Assembly (NCBI GenBank): GCA_020024675.1
Contig: JAHHTM010000006.1
Coordinates: 1 to 21,946 of the forward strand
Source of the DNA: Muricomes sp.
GTDB lineage: Bacteria; Bacillota; Clostridia; Lachnospirales; Lachnospiraceae
DNA length: 21,946 nucleotides
Reading direction: 5' to 3'
Positions 16,337 to 21,946 of this stretch are shown piece by piece. Position 1 is the stretch's first letter, and each line of letters begins with the position of its first letter. The position numbers were made by a program, and so were the translations under genes. The notes beneath the pieces are model-generated. The model saw only the letters and a program-made list of their open reading frames with translations, did not search any database and was not told where the DNA came from.

Positions 16337-16394
16337 ATTTATCCCCCCTGTCTTTTTACTTCAGTTTCATTCATCCCATGCCCCCAAGATTACA

Positions 16395-16408
16395 GTTGGA
16401 ACACCAAC
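16395..16408. repeat. Short inverted repeat upstream of the HD-domain gene
   Basis: GTTGG-AACA-CCAAC is a perfect 5-bp inverted repeat about 60 nt upstream of the HD-domain gene. It could be a small operator or a leader hairpin. The rest of 16337-16454 shows no gene. Confidence 0.35.
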
Positions 16409-16454
16409 GGAATCTCTTCTAAAAACATCCGGATTCTTCCTTCTCTATAGAAAA

Positions 16455-16489
16455 ACTCCAGGTATGGGAATTCTTCCTATATCTGGAGT
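16455..16489 (-). terminator. Rho-independent terminator after the DUF6465-like gene
   Basis: ACTCCAG pairs with CTGGAGT, and the inner TAT/ATA and GGAA/TTCC segments extend the stem around a TTC loop. On the minus strand it is followed by TTTTTCTAT. It lies 22 nt after the stop of the upstream minus-strand gene. Confidence 0.8.
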
Positions 16490-16510
16490 CCTGATTATGT
16501 AAAAAGTCTC

Positions 16511-16999
16511 TTATAAATCTACTTTTCCTGTTGTCTCACCATTGATTACATAATATGCTGCAAATTCTTCCGGCTTAATGTAAATCTGTACATCTTTAAG
16601 ATCACCGACCTTATTTTTCATCTCTTTTGTCCATACATCTTTTACTTTTTGGAAGATATCTTTTTCTGTATACTCTTTTCCTGCAAACTGAAGGAATAAA
16701 TCAACTTTTGCAGAAGCTTTTTTTGCTGTTTTTTTTGGAGCAGCCTTCTTAGCAACAGTTCCTTTATCAGCGTCTTTTTTCGCTGGAGCAGCTTTTACTT
16801 CTTCCTTAACTTCTGGAGTCTTTAAAACAGCAGCTCTTGTTTCAATAGCCTTCGTTGTATCTTTCTTCGTTTCTATTGCTTTTGTCTGTGCTTTTACCTC
16901 TGTTTTTTTAACTGTCTCAACGGGTGTTTCTGCTTTTTTTACAGTTTCAACTTTTTTCTCAACTACTGCTGGTTTTTTTGTTGTTTTCTTTGTTGCCAT
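16511..16999 (-). CDS. DUF6465-like Lys/Ala-rich protein
   Basis: A 162-residue protein in two parts. Residues 1-100 are low-complexity, rich in Lys, Ala, Thr, Val and Glu (repeated T-V-K-K, K-A-I-E-T, A-A-P-K-K-T-A-K-K), resembling the basic tails of histone-like proteins. Residues about 101-162 form a small conserved domain: D-L-F-L-Q-F-A-G-K-E-Y, I-F-Q-K-V-K-D-V-W, D-V-Q-I-Y-I-K-P-E-E-F-A-A-Y-Y-V-I-N-G-E, as in DUF6465 proteins of Lachnospiraceae. Function is unknown; nucleic-acid binding is a guess from the basic tail. Start chosen at 16999 for its AGGAGG ribosome binding site; the ORF extends to 17023 but the extra codons include that site. Own promoter and terminator. Confidence 0.82.
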   Translation of the reverse strand: MATKKTTKKPAVVEKKVETVKKAETPVETVKKTEVKAQTKAIETKKDTTKAIETRAAVLKTPEVKEEVKAAPAKKDADKGTVAKKAAPKKTAKKASAKVDLFLQFAGKEYTEKDIFQKVKDVWTKEMKNKVGDLKDVQIYIKPEEFAAYYVINGETTGKVDL

Positions 17000-17063
17000 A
17001 CTTGTTTCCTCCTGATATAACATTCAAGTATTTAGACTTTTTTCTCTTTTTGCTACAAGGCCT

Positions 17064-17092
17064 ATTGTACAACATTTTTATGAAAAGGTCAA
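17064..17092 (-). promoter_or_regulatory. Promoter of the DUF6465-like gene
   Basis: Minus-strand TTGACC (17087-17092) and TACAAT (17064-17069) with exactly 17-nt spacing, about 65 nt upstream of the start codon. This near-consensus promoter suggests strong expression. Confidence 0.75.
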
Positions 17093-17150
17093 AAAAGTTT
17101 AAGATTTTTTTAATTTTTACTCTTTTCCACTTGATTTTTATCTTTAGGTC

Positions 17151-17180
17151 TTTACAACTCTGTCTCCTGTATGATATAGT
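17151..17180 (+). promoter_or_regulatory. Promoter of tRNA-Leu
   Basis: TTTACA (17151-17156) and TATAGT (17175-17180) with 18-nt spacing end 12 nt before the tRNA. It is the only promoter visible for both the tRNA and the downstream phosphatase gene. Confidence 0.65.
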
Positions 17181-17192
17181 ATAGTTTGTCGA

Positions 17193-17275
17193 GCGGAAGT
17201 GGCGGAATGGCAGACGCGCTAGATTCAGGTTCTAGTGGGAGTTATCCTGTGAGAGTTCAAGTCTCTTCTTCCGCA
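17193..17275 (+). tRNA. tRNA-Leu (anticodon CAG)
   Basis: An 83-nt class II tRNA. The acceptor stem GCGGAAG pairs with CTTCCGC (17268-17274), with discriminator A at 17275. The anticodon stem CTAGA/TCTAG encloses a 7-nt loop with CAG. A long variable arm (GGGA/TCCT) and a T-arm with TTCAAGT follow. The long variable arm, A discriminator and anticodon all fit leucine. The 3' CCA is not encoded (TAT follows), so it must be added after transcription. Confidence 0.95.
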
Positions 17276-17279
17276 TATC

Positions 17280-17309
17280 AGCTGTAACCATCGTGGTTGC
17301 AGCTTTTTT
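17280..17309 (+). terminator. Terminator/attenuator between tRNA-Leu and the phosphatase gene
   Basis: AGCTGTAACCA pairs with TGGTTGCAGCT (one T-G wobble, TCG loop) followed by TTTTTT. It ends only about 20 nt before the phosphatase start codon, leaving no room for a separate promoter downstream. Confidence 0.85.
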
Positions 17310-17329
17310 CATTGTCTAAGGAGGACTAT

Positions 17330-18088
17330 ATGTATAATAAGATTAAATCTATCATGTATGAAGCAGGACAGATCATGTTGTCAGCAAAAGATATTTCAAA
17401 TACTGTCAGTGAAAAAGATGGTGCCGCGAATCTTGTAACAAAATATGACATTAAAGTACAAAAATTTCTTCAAGAAAAACTTCTTACATTGTGTCCCAAC
17501 GCCCACTTTATGGGAGAAGAAGATACAAAGAAGGAAACTATTCTAAACGGTAGAACTTTTATTGTGGACCCCATCGATGGTACTGCCAACTTTGTTCGTC
17601 ATATGGATGCTTCTGCTATTTCCGTAGCACTTCTTCAAGATAATGAAGTGATTATAGGTGCCACATATAACCCTTACCGCGACCAGTTTTTTTATGCTGA
17701 AAAAGGAAAAGGCTCAACCTGCAATCAAAAACCTATTCATGTTTCCTGTGCCTCTTTATCTGAAAGCATTGTAAGTTTTGGTACCTCCCCTTATTATAAG
17801 GAGTTGCACGCTAAAACTTTTGAACTTGGATATAAACTGATCTCAACCGGTCTTGATGTACGCCGTTCTGGATCTGCTGTCATTGATTTTTGTGAAACCG
17901 CCCAGGGACATCTTGATCTGTTTTTTGAGCTGAAATTAAGTCCATGGGATTACGCTGCTTCCTCACTTATTATTACAGAAGCTGGTGGATTTATTTCTCA
18001 AATGGATGGATCTGCTCTTGTATTTGATCGACCTTGTTCTGTCGTTGCCGGTTCAAAAAAAGCCTGCAAAGAATTTCTCTGTCTTTAA
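17330..18088 (+). CDS. Inositol monophosphatase family protein
   Basis: A 252-residue Mg-dependent phosphatase of the IMPase fold. Metal and phosphate ligands are in place: G-E-E-D at 62-65, D-P-I-D-G-T at 80-85 and S-P-W-D-Y-A-A (Trp206-Asp207). It may dephosphorylate inositol-1-phosphate, a sugar phosphate or 3'-phosphoadenosine nucleotides; family members differ and the substrate is not evident here. The start at 17330 has a TAAGGAGG ribosome binding site; the reading from 17297 would begin inside the terminator hairpin. It is probably expressed by readthrough from the tRNA-Leu promoter. Confidence 0.92.
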   Translation: MYNKIKSIMYEAGQIMLSAKDISNTVSEKDGAANLVTKYDIKVQKFLQEKLLTLCPNAHFMGEEDTKKETILNGRTFIVDPIDGTANFVRHMDASAISVALLQDNEVIIGATYNPYRDQFFYAEKGKGSTCNQKPIHVSCASLSESIVSFGTSPYYKELHAKTFELGYKLISTGLDVRRSGSAVIDFCETAQGHLDLFFELKLSPWDYAASSLIITEAGGFISQMDGSALVFDRPCSVVAGSKKACKEFLCL

Positions 18089-18092
18089 AAAA

Positions 18093-18132
18093 AGTCTGTA
18101 ACTTTTGATACGAAAAGTTACAGACTCTTTTT
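18093..18132. terminator. Bidirectional terminator between phosphatase and zinc-ribbon genes
   Basis: AGTCTGTAACTTTT and AAAAGTTACAGACT form a perfect 14-bp stem around a 6-nt loop, with A/T runs on both sides. It serves the phosphatase gene (plus) and the convergent zinc-ribbon membrane protein gene (minus). Confidence 0.92.
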
Positions 18133-18530
18133 TAACTATTTTTAATAAATGTTGTGCCACATTTCGGGCAGCGTATTTCGATTTTTCCCTTTCCTCTCGG
18201 AATTCGGATTTTTTGTTTACATCGATAAATATGATACATTTTTCTTTGTAGCATATCACTTTTTATATTCTTAAAATTTCCTCTTACACGTGCTGTTTTT
18301 TGAAGAAATTTTTGATTCTCTGCATAACGCTTCTGAATATTTCTCGAGAAAACTCTTACACAGCAATAAACAAGTAAAACCCAACCTATAAGATAAAAAA
18401 GTACACTTATGCTCTTCTCTCTAAATGCAGATGATAATAAAACCATTACTGCACCAATCATAAACATAAATCTTGAAAAATCATCAAAACCATATCTGCC
18501 CTGCATAAACTGCATAAATCTGTTACGCAT
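18132..18530 (-). CDS. Small membrane protein with C-terminal zinc-ribbon-like domain
   Basis: A 132-residue protein of unknown function. The N-terminus has F-M-Q-G-R-Y-G-F-D-D-F-S-R-F, followed by two hydrophobic segments (about 21-34 and 42-60), a basic amphipathic stretch, and a C-terminal domain R-C-K-Q-K-I-R-I-P-R-G-K-G-K-I-E-I-R-C-P-K-C-G. This looks like a zinc ribbon, but the first knuckle has only one cysteine where C-x-x-C is expected. Start chosen at ATG 18530, 9 nt after GAGG; a TTG at 18539 is the alternative. It follows copA by a short gap on its left side and precedes the terminator at 18093. Two-helix membrane topology is inferred from hydrophobicity only. Confidence 0.72.
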   Translation of the reverse strand: MRNRFMQFMQGRYGFDDFSRFMFMIGAVMVLLSSAFREKSISVLFYLIGWVLLVYCCVRVFSRNIQKRYAENQKFLQKTARVRGNFKNIKSDMLQRKMYHIYRCKQKIRIPRGKGKIEIRCPKCGTTFIKNS

Positions 18531-18547
18531 TCTTATCAACCTCTTAT

Positions 18548-18757
18548 TTATTTAATATCTAAAACTTTATAACCTTTATCTTCAACTGTTTTCTTTAAAA
18601 CATCATTTGCAATCTCTGCATTTAATGTCACAACAGCTGTACCTGCTTCGTGGCTTGCCACCGCTTCATCAACCTCTGCAAGTGCTTCCAAGGCTGTCTT
18701 TACAGCTGCCTCACAGTGTGGGCACATCATACCTTCTACTTTAAGTGTTCTTTCCAT
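18548..18757 (-). CDS. Possible internal copZ-like copper chaperone (in-frame start within copA)
   Basis: Inside copA, in the same frame, AAAGGAGGA (18765-18773) lies 7 nt before an ATG at 18757, an ideal Shine-Dalgarno and spacing. Initiation there would give a 69-residue protein beginning M-E-R-T-L-K-V-E-G-M-M-C-P-H-C, the length and sequence pattern of a free-standing CopZ copper chaperone. The same bases encode the K-K-E-E-E-K linker of CopA. The ribosome binding site, ATG and frame are seen directly; that ribosomes start there is inference. If they do, one gene gives both pump and chaperone. Confidence 0.5.
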   Translation of the reverse strand: MERTLKVEGMMCPHCEAAVKTALEALAEVDEAVASHEAGTAVVTLNAEIANDVLKKTVEDKGYKVLDIK

Positions 18758-21067
18758 TTTTTCTTCCTCCTTTTTCTTTTTCACTTTTATTTTTCTATCT
18801 CTTGATGCATCATACATCTTAAACAGATTTAAACGTAATGCATTTGTTACAACGCAAAAACTTGAAAGGCTCATTGCCGCTGCACCGAACATGGGATTTA
18901 ACTTCCACTGTAAAATAGGATACCACAATCCCGCCGCCAATGGAAGACCTAGAATATTATAAATAAATGCCCAAAAAAGATTTTCGTGGATGTTTGTAAG
19001 CGTCGCTCGGCTTAAGCGAATGGCTGCTGGTACATCACTTAATCTGCTCTTCATAAGGACTACATCCGCCGCATCAATGGCGATATCTGTTCCTGCACCA
19101 ATTGCAATTCCAATATCAGCTCTTGTAAGAGCCGGTGCATCATTGATACCATCTCCAACCATAGCGGTTCTTCCCTTTTTTCTAAGTGTGCGGATCACAC
19201 TTTCTTTTCCTTCCGGAAGTACCCCTGCGATTACTTCATCTACGCCTGCCTGACGTCCAATTGCTTTAGCTGTCTTCTCATTATCCCCTGTAAGCATAAC
19301 TACTTTGATGCCCATATTTTGAAGTTCTTTTACTGCACGCGGACTGTCTTCCTTAATCACATCTGCTACAGCAATGATACCTGCAAGTTTTCCTGCCTTG
19401 CTGAAAAATAATGGCGTTTTTCCATCTTCTGCAAGTGCCTCTGCTTTCTTGCGGATTTCCTCTGCAACTTCTGCATTACTTACAATAAATTTCAGGTTTC
19501 CTCCTGCAAGATTTTCTCCCCTAAGGTTTCCAGAAAGTCCATTACCAGGAAGTGCCTTAAACTCTGTAATTTCTTCTGCTGTAAGTTGTCTTTCTTCAGC
19601 CATAGAAAGGATCGCTCTTGCTAATGGATGTTCACTTTTTATTTCTAACGCATGAGCAACCTTAATAAGCTCTTCTTCACTGATCCCCTCCGCTGGTATA
19701 ATATCTGTTACCTTCGGTTCCCCACTTGTGATTGTTCCTGTTTTATCAAGTGCAACAATTTCTGTTTTTCCTGCCTGCTCAAGTGACACCGCAGTTTTAA
19801 ACATAATCCCATGCTTTGCTCCCATTCCATTTCCCACCATAATAGCAACTGGTGTTGCAAGACCAAGAGCACATGGACAGCTGATAACAAGAACCGAAAT
19901 TCCTCTTGCAAGTGCAAATCCAATAGGATATCCGACAATCAGCCAGATGATCGTGGTCAATACTGCTATAATAATAACTGTTGGTACGAATACACCTGAT
20001 ACTTTATCTGCAATCTTGGCAATCGGTGCCTTTGTTGCAGCTGCATCACTTACCATCTGAATGATCTGAGATAATGTCGTATCTTCCCCAACTCTTGTGG
20101 CTTCACATTTTATAAATCCAGAATGATTAAGCGTAGCTGCTGATACAAGATCGCCTTCCTCTTTGTCTACCGGAATACTTTCCCCTGTCAAAGCAGATTC
20201 ATTTACCGCAGTCGATCCCTCAAGGATCACACCATCTACTGGAATATTTTCTCCGGGACGAACAACGAAAACATCCCCCTTTTTAACTTGATCTATAGAA
20301 ACTTCCACTTCTTCTCCATTTTGAATGATCACAGCAGTCTTTGGTGCCAACTTCATCAGACTTTTAAGAGCATCTGTTGTTTTTCCCTTTGATCTTGCTT
20401 CCAACATCTTTCCAACTGTAATAAGGGTAAGAATCATGGCCGCTGATTCAAAATAAAACTCATGCATATATGACATTGCTTTTTCTGCATCTTGCTGCAT
20501 CTGTGCGTGAGACATTAAGAACAGCACAAATGTACTATATCCAAAGGATGCTGCTGATCCTAATGCTACCAGTGTATCCATATTCGGTGCTTTTTTTATC
20601 AGACTCTTAAATCCACTAATAAAAAACTTCTGATTGACCACCATAACAATCACTGCCAAAAGCATCTGTATCATACCGATAGACACCGGATTTTTTGCAA
20701 TATAGTCAGGCAATGGCCAATTCCACATCATATGTCCCATAGAAACATACATAAGTGGTATCAAAAAGCATAATGAAACGATCAAACGTTTCTTTAATAC
20801 AGGTGTTTCTTTGTCTTTCAACATTTCTTCATTTGAAGAAATTGATGTAGACGAACTTTTATTTGCTGCGGATTTTGAGGAAGCTCCATACCCCGCTTCT
20901 TCTACCGCTGCTATAATTTGTTCTGGCGTAGCTGTTCCCTCTACCCCCATAGAATTAGTCAAAAGGCTGACTGAGCAGGATGTCACTCCCGGAACAGCTG
21001 ATACTGCCTTCTCTACTCGGGCACTGCATGCTGCGCAACTCATCCCCGTTACGGAAAATTGTTCCAT
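18548..21067 (-). CDS. copA: Copper-exporting P-type ATPase with C-terminal CopZ-like domain
   Basis: An 839-residue P1B-type ATPase that pumps Cu(I) out of the cell. The N-terminal heavy-metal domain has G-M-S-C-A-A-C (Cys11, Cys14). The pump core follows: T-G-E-S (294-297), membrane copper site S-C-P-C (Cys397, Cys399), D-K-T-G-T (441-445) with phosphorylated Asp441, S-E-H-P and G-D-G-I-N-D-A-P. After the last membrane helix comes a Lys/Glu-rich linker and a second heavy-metal domain (771-839) with M-M-C-P-H-C (Cys782, Cys785), like a fused CopZ chaperone. It starts 13 nt after csoR with GGAGGCAG upstream. Regulated by CsoR through the operator at 21415-21431. Confidence 0.96.
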   Translation of the reverse strand: MEQFSVTGMSCAACSARVEKAVSAVPGVTSCSVSLLTNSMGVEGTATPEQIIAAVEEAGYGASSKSAANKSSSTSISSNEEMLKDKETPVLKKRLIVSLCFLIPLMYVSMGHMMWNWPLPDYIAKNPVSIGMIQMLLAVIVMVVNQKFFISGFKSLIKKAPNMDTLVALGSAASFGYSTFVLFLMSHAQMQQDAEKAMSYMHEFYFESAAMILTLITVGKMLEARSKGKTTDALKSLMKLAPKTAVIIQNGEEVEVSIDQVKKGDVFVVRPGENIPVDGVILEGSTAVNESALTGESIPVDKEEGDLVSAATLNHSGFIKCEATRVGEDTTLSQIIQMVSDAAATKAPIAKIADKVSGVFVPTVIIIAVLTTIIWLIVGYPIGFALARGISVLVISCPCALGLATPVAIMVGNGMGAKHGIMFKTAVSLEQAGKTEIVALDKTGTITSGEPKVTDIIPAEGISEEELIKVAHALEIKSEHPLARAILSMAEERQLTAEEITEFKALPGNGLSGNLRGENLAGGNLKFIVSNAEVAEEIRKKAEALAEDGKTPLFFSKAGKLAGIIAVADVIKEDSPRAVKELQNMGIKVVMLTGDNEKTAKAIGRQAGVDEVIAGVLPEGKESVIRTLRKKGRTAMVGDGINDAPALTRADIGIAIGAGTDIAIDAADVVLMKSRLSDVPAAIRLSRATLTNIHENLFWAFIYNILGLPLAAGLWYPILQWKLNPMFGAAAMSLSSFCVVTNALRLNLFKMYDASRDRKIKVKKKKEEEKMERTLKVEGMMCPHCEAAVKTALEALAEVDEAVASHEAGTAVVTLNAEIANDVLKKTVEDKGYKVLDIK

Positions 21068-21080
21068 AATCTGCCTCCTT

Positions 21081-21383
21081 TTATTTCATTAATTTTTGCA
21101 AAGTGAAAACAAGCTCATCAATAGTTTCCTCTTTTCCTTCTCTTATATCTTTCGCTACACAGGTTCTTATGTGATTTGAAAGAAGAACTTTATTAAAACT
21201 ATTAAGTGCTGCATTTACTGCTGAAACCTGCACGAGAATATCTGTACAATAACTATCATTCTCAACCATTTTTTTTATTCCTCTGATTTGACCTTCTATT
21301 CGATTCAGGCGATTGATGAGATTTTTGTACTCTTTTTCTGTACGTTCTTTTGTCTTATGACAGCATCCTGTTTGCTCTTTCAT
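21081..21383 (-). CDS. csoR: CsoR-family copper-sensing repressor
   Basis: A 100-residue all-helical metal-sensing repressor of the CsoR/RcnR/FrmR family. After a Cys-rich start (T-G-C-C-H-K-T) comes N-R-L-N-R-I-E-G-Q-I-R-G-I, then the Cu(I) ligands: Cys in D-S-Y-C-T-D-I-L, and His and Cys in S-N-H-I-R-T-C. This Cys-His-Cys set is the copper-sensing pattern. When Cu(I) binds, it should release DNA and derepress csoR-copA. Start chosen at 21383 (GAGGTGG ribosome binding site); the frame extends to 21437 through the promoter and is not translated there. Followed by copA after 13 nt. Confidence 0.93.
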   Translation of the reverse strand: MKEQTGCCHKTKERTEKEYKNLINRLNRIEGQIRGIKKMVENDSYCTDILVQVSAVNAALNSFNKVLLSNHIRTCVAKDIREGKEETIDELVFTLQKLMK

Positions 21384-21408
21384 TTTTCCACCTCGCTTTA
21401 CAAAAGTT

Positions 21409-21437
21409 ATTATATACCCTGTGGGGGTATAATTCAA
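21409..21437 (-). promoter_or_regulatory. csoR-copA promoter with CsoR operator
   Basis: Minus-strand -35 TTGAAT (21432-21437) and -10 TATAAT (21409-21414) with 17-nt spacing. The whole spacer is the operator TATACCCCCACAGGGTA, a pseudo-palindrome (TACCC...GGGTA) with the G/C tract typical of CsoR sites. A bound repressor would cover the promoter. Confidence 0.85.
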
Positions 21438-21500
21438 GTCCTTTATGTTTTCAATTTTTAACGAAAATAATCAGAACTCACAATTTCCAAAGATAAAAAA

Positions 21501-21527
21501 CTGCCAGCAGGCTGAACCCACTGGCAG
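21501..21527 (-). terminator. Rho-independent terminator of the right-edge gene
   Basis: CTGCCAG pairs with CTGGCAG around a 13-nt loop, followed on the minus strand by TTTTTT. It lies 7 nt past the stop codon of the gene at the right edge. Confidence 0.85.
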
Positions 21528-21534
21528 AAAAACA

Positions 21535-21946
21535 TTACTCTATTTCTTTCAACACTCGCAACAACATTTCTGCAGTTCCTACATTATATCCACTGGTTGC
21601 ATAAACTCCTTTTCCATTTTTGTCTGCAACTATAATCAACGGCAGACGTTCAGGATCTACATACATTCTTCTTCCTAAAAGGTTACAATCTTCTTCTATA
21701 TTAGAAGTATATGTTTTTATTTTTGGAATCATTTGTAGAATCCTTGAAATATTTCTATCTTGATAAGCTTCTTGATTTCTTGTTATAAATGATATCTCGG
21801 TATTAGACGCTTGAAAATCGTCTATTTTTTCAGCCATCTCATTTAAAATATGTTCTGTTGGTTCTTGCGCTTCCCAAAGCCACATAAGCAGTTGTTTTTT
21901 TCCTTTTATTTCTGTTGGAAATTCATGCACACATCCTTCTTTATCT
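21535..21946 (-). CDS. C-terminal part of a larger protein with thioredoxin-like fold (possibly transglutaminase-like)
   Basis: The frame is open to the window edge, so the start lies outside; a GTG at 21930 is probably internal since the upstream codons (D-K-E-G-C) continue the same style. The visible 136 residues read like a thioredoxin-type domain: L-L-M-W-L-W-E-A at the first strand (where a C-x-x-C would sit, but no cysteine pair is present), I-S-F-I-T-R, and R-R-M-Y-V-D-P-E-R-L-P-L-I-I-V with the cis-Pro-like position, then G-V-Y-A-T-S-G-Y-N-V-G. From memory, similar tails occur at the end of transglutaminase-like proteins in Lachnospiraceae; that identity is tentative. Terminator follows. 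Confidence 0.55.
   Translation of the reverse strand, partial: DKEGCVHEFPTEIKGKKQLLMWLWEAQEPTEHILNEMAEKIDDFQASNTEISFITRNQEAYQDRNISRILQMIPKIKTYTSNIEEDCNLLGRRMYVDPERLPLIIVADKNGKGVYATSGYNVGTAEMLLRVLKEIE

Noticed and set aside
16924..17184. Plus-strand frame upstream of tRNA-Leu
   Set aside because: It is the complement of the Lys/Glu-rich tail of the DUF6465-like gene plus intergenic promoter sequence; low-complexity Leu/Phe content, no ribosome binding site.
18990..20060. Plus-strand open frames opposite copA
   Set aside because: Long antisense frames result from copA codon composition; the copA frame has all P-type ATPase motifs.
1..21946. tRNA(Sec) gene (selC) near the selenium operon
   Set aside because: No sequence with the long acceptor arm and UCA anticodon was recognised by eye on either strand; the only tRNA found is tRNA-Leu.
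1..21946. CRISPR arrays, insertion sequences, prophage or attachment sites
   Set aside because: No spaced direct repeats, transposase or integrase genes, or flanking inverted repeats were seen.

Overview
This window comes from an AT-rich, Gram-positive clostridial chromosome, most likely a gut Lachnospiraceae. The evidence is A/T-rich coding sequence, strong AGGAGG-type ribosome binding sites, near-consensus sigma-A promoters, and several lineage-typical genes: a DUF6465-like Lys/Ala-rich protein, a DUF1307 (YehR) lipoprotein, a selenium-metabolism LysR/YedF/DUF3343 set, and an OPT-PqqD pair. Nothing looks like a plasmid, phage, IS element or CRISPR array. It is mostly core and metabolic DNA with a damaged selenium locus in the middle.

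Layout. (1) 1-1700, minus strand: a polar amino-acid ABC uptake operon (lipoprotein receptor, permease, start of the ATPase) behind a promoter with a palindromic spacer. (2) 1757-2233: a DUF1307 lipoprotein with its own promoter and terminator. (3) 2356-11504, minus strand: a long selenium operon, yedF-selD-selA-selB-lysR-csd-DUF3343, followed closely by tex. selB, lysR, csd and the DUF3343 gene are chained by 4-nt ATGA overlaps. (4) 11727-13996, plus strand: an OPT-family transporter and a PqqD-like protein, divergent from the selenium operon. (5) 14089-16336: a class I methyltransferase, a Sir2 deacylase and an HD-domain phosphohydrolase. (6) 16511-18088: the DUF6465-like protein, tRNA-Leu(CAG) and an inositol-monophosphatase-family enzyme. 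(7) 18132-21437: a zinc-ribbon membrane protein and a csoR-copA copper-efflux operon with a CsoR operator. (8) 21535 to the right edge: the C-terminal part of a thioredoxin-fold protein.

Main result. selD does not begin where a plain open frame suggests. It starts at 10852 and reads through an in-frame TGA (10799-10801) in the context T-A-G-U-A-A-K, the catalytic position of selenophosphate synthetase. A 9-bp hairpin just downstream is suitable as a bacterial SECIS element. SelD is therefore itself a selenoprotein. The end of selD and the beginning of selA are both missing: SelD stops just before its conserved DPQTSGGLL-type C-terminal segment, and SelA begins directly at its N-G-T-G-T-I-L-H-T-N-L-G-R motif without the usual roughly 80-residue N-terminal region. 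Between them are 20 bp, and the only start for selA lacks a good ribosome binding site. This looks like an out-of-frame deletion of a few hundred bp fusing selD to selA. It would disable Sec synthesis, and with it decoding of SelD's own UGA, while leaving selB, lysR, csd, yedF and DUF3343 intact. An assembly error is the main alternative.

The second notable item is copA. Its 3' end encodes an extra CopZ-like domain preceded, in frame, by a perfect Shine-Dalgarno and ATG, so one gene may yield both the copper pump and a free copper chaperone.
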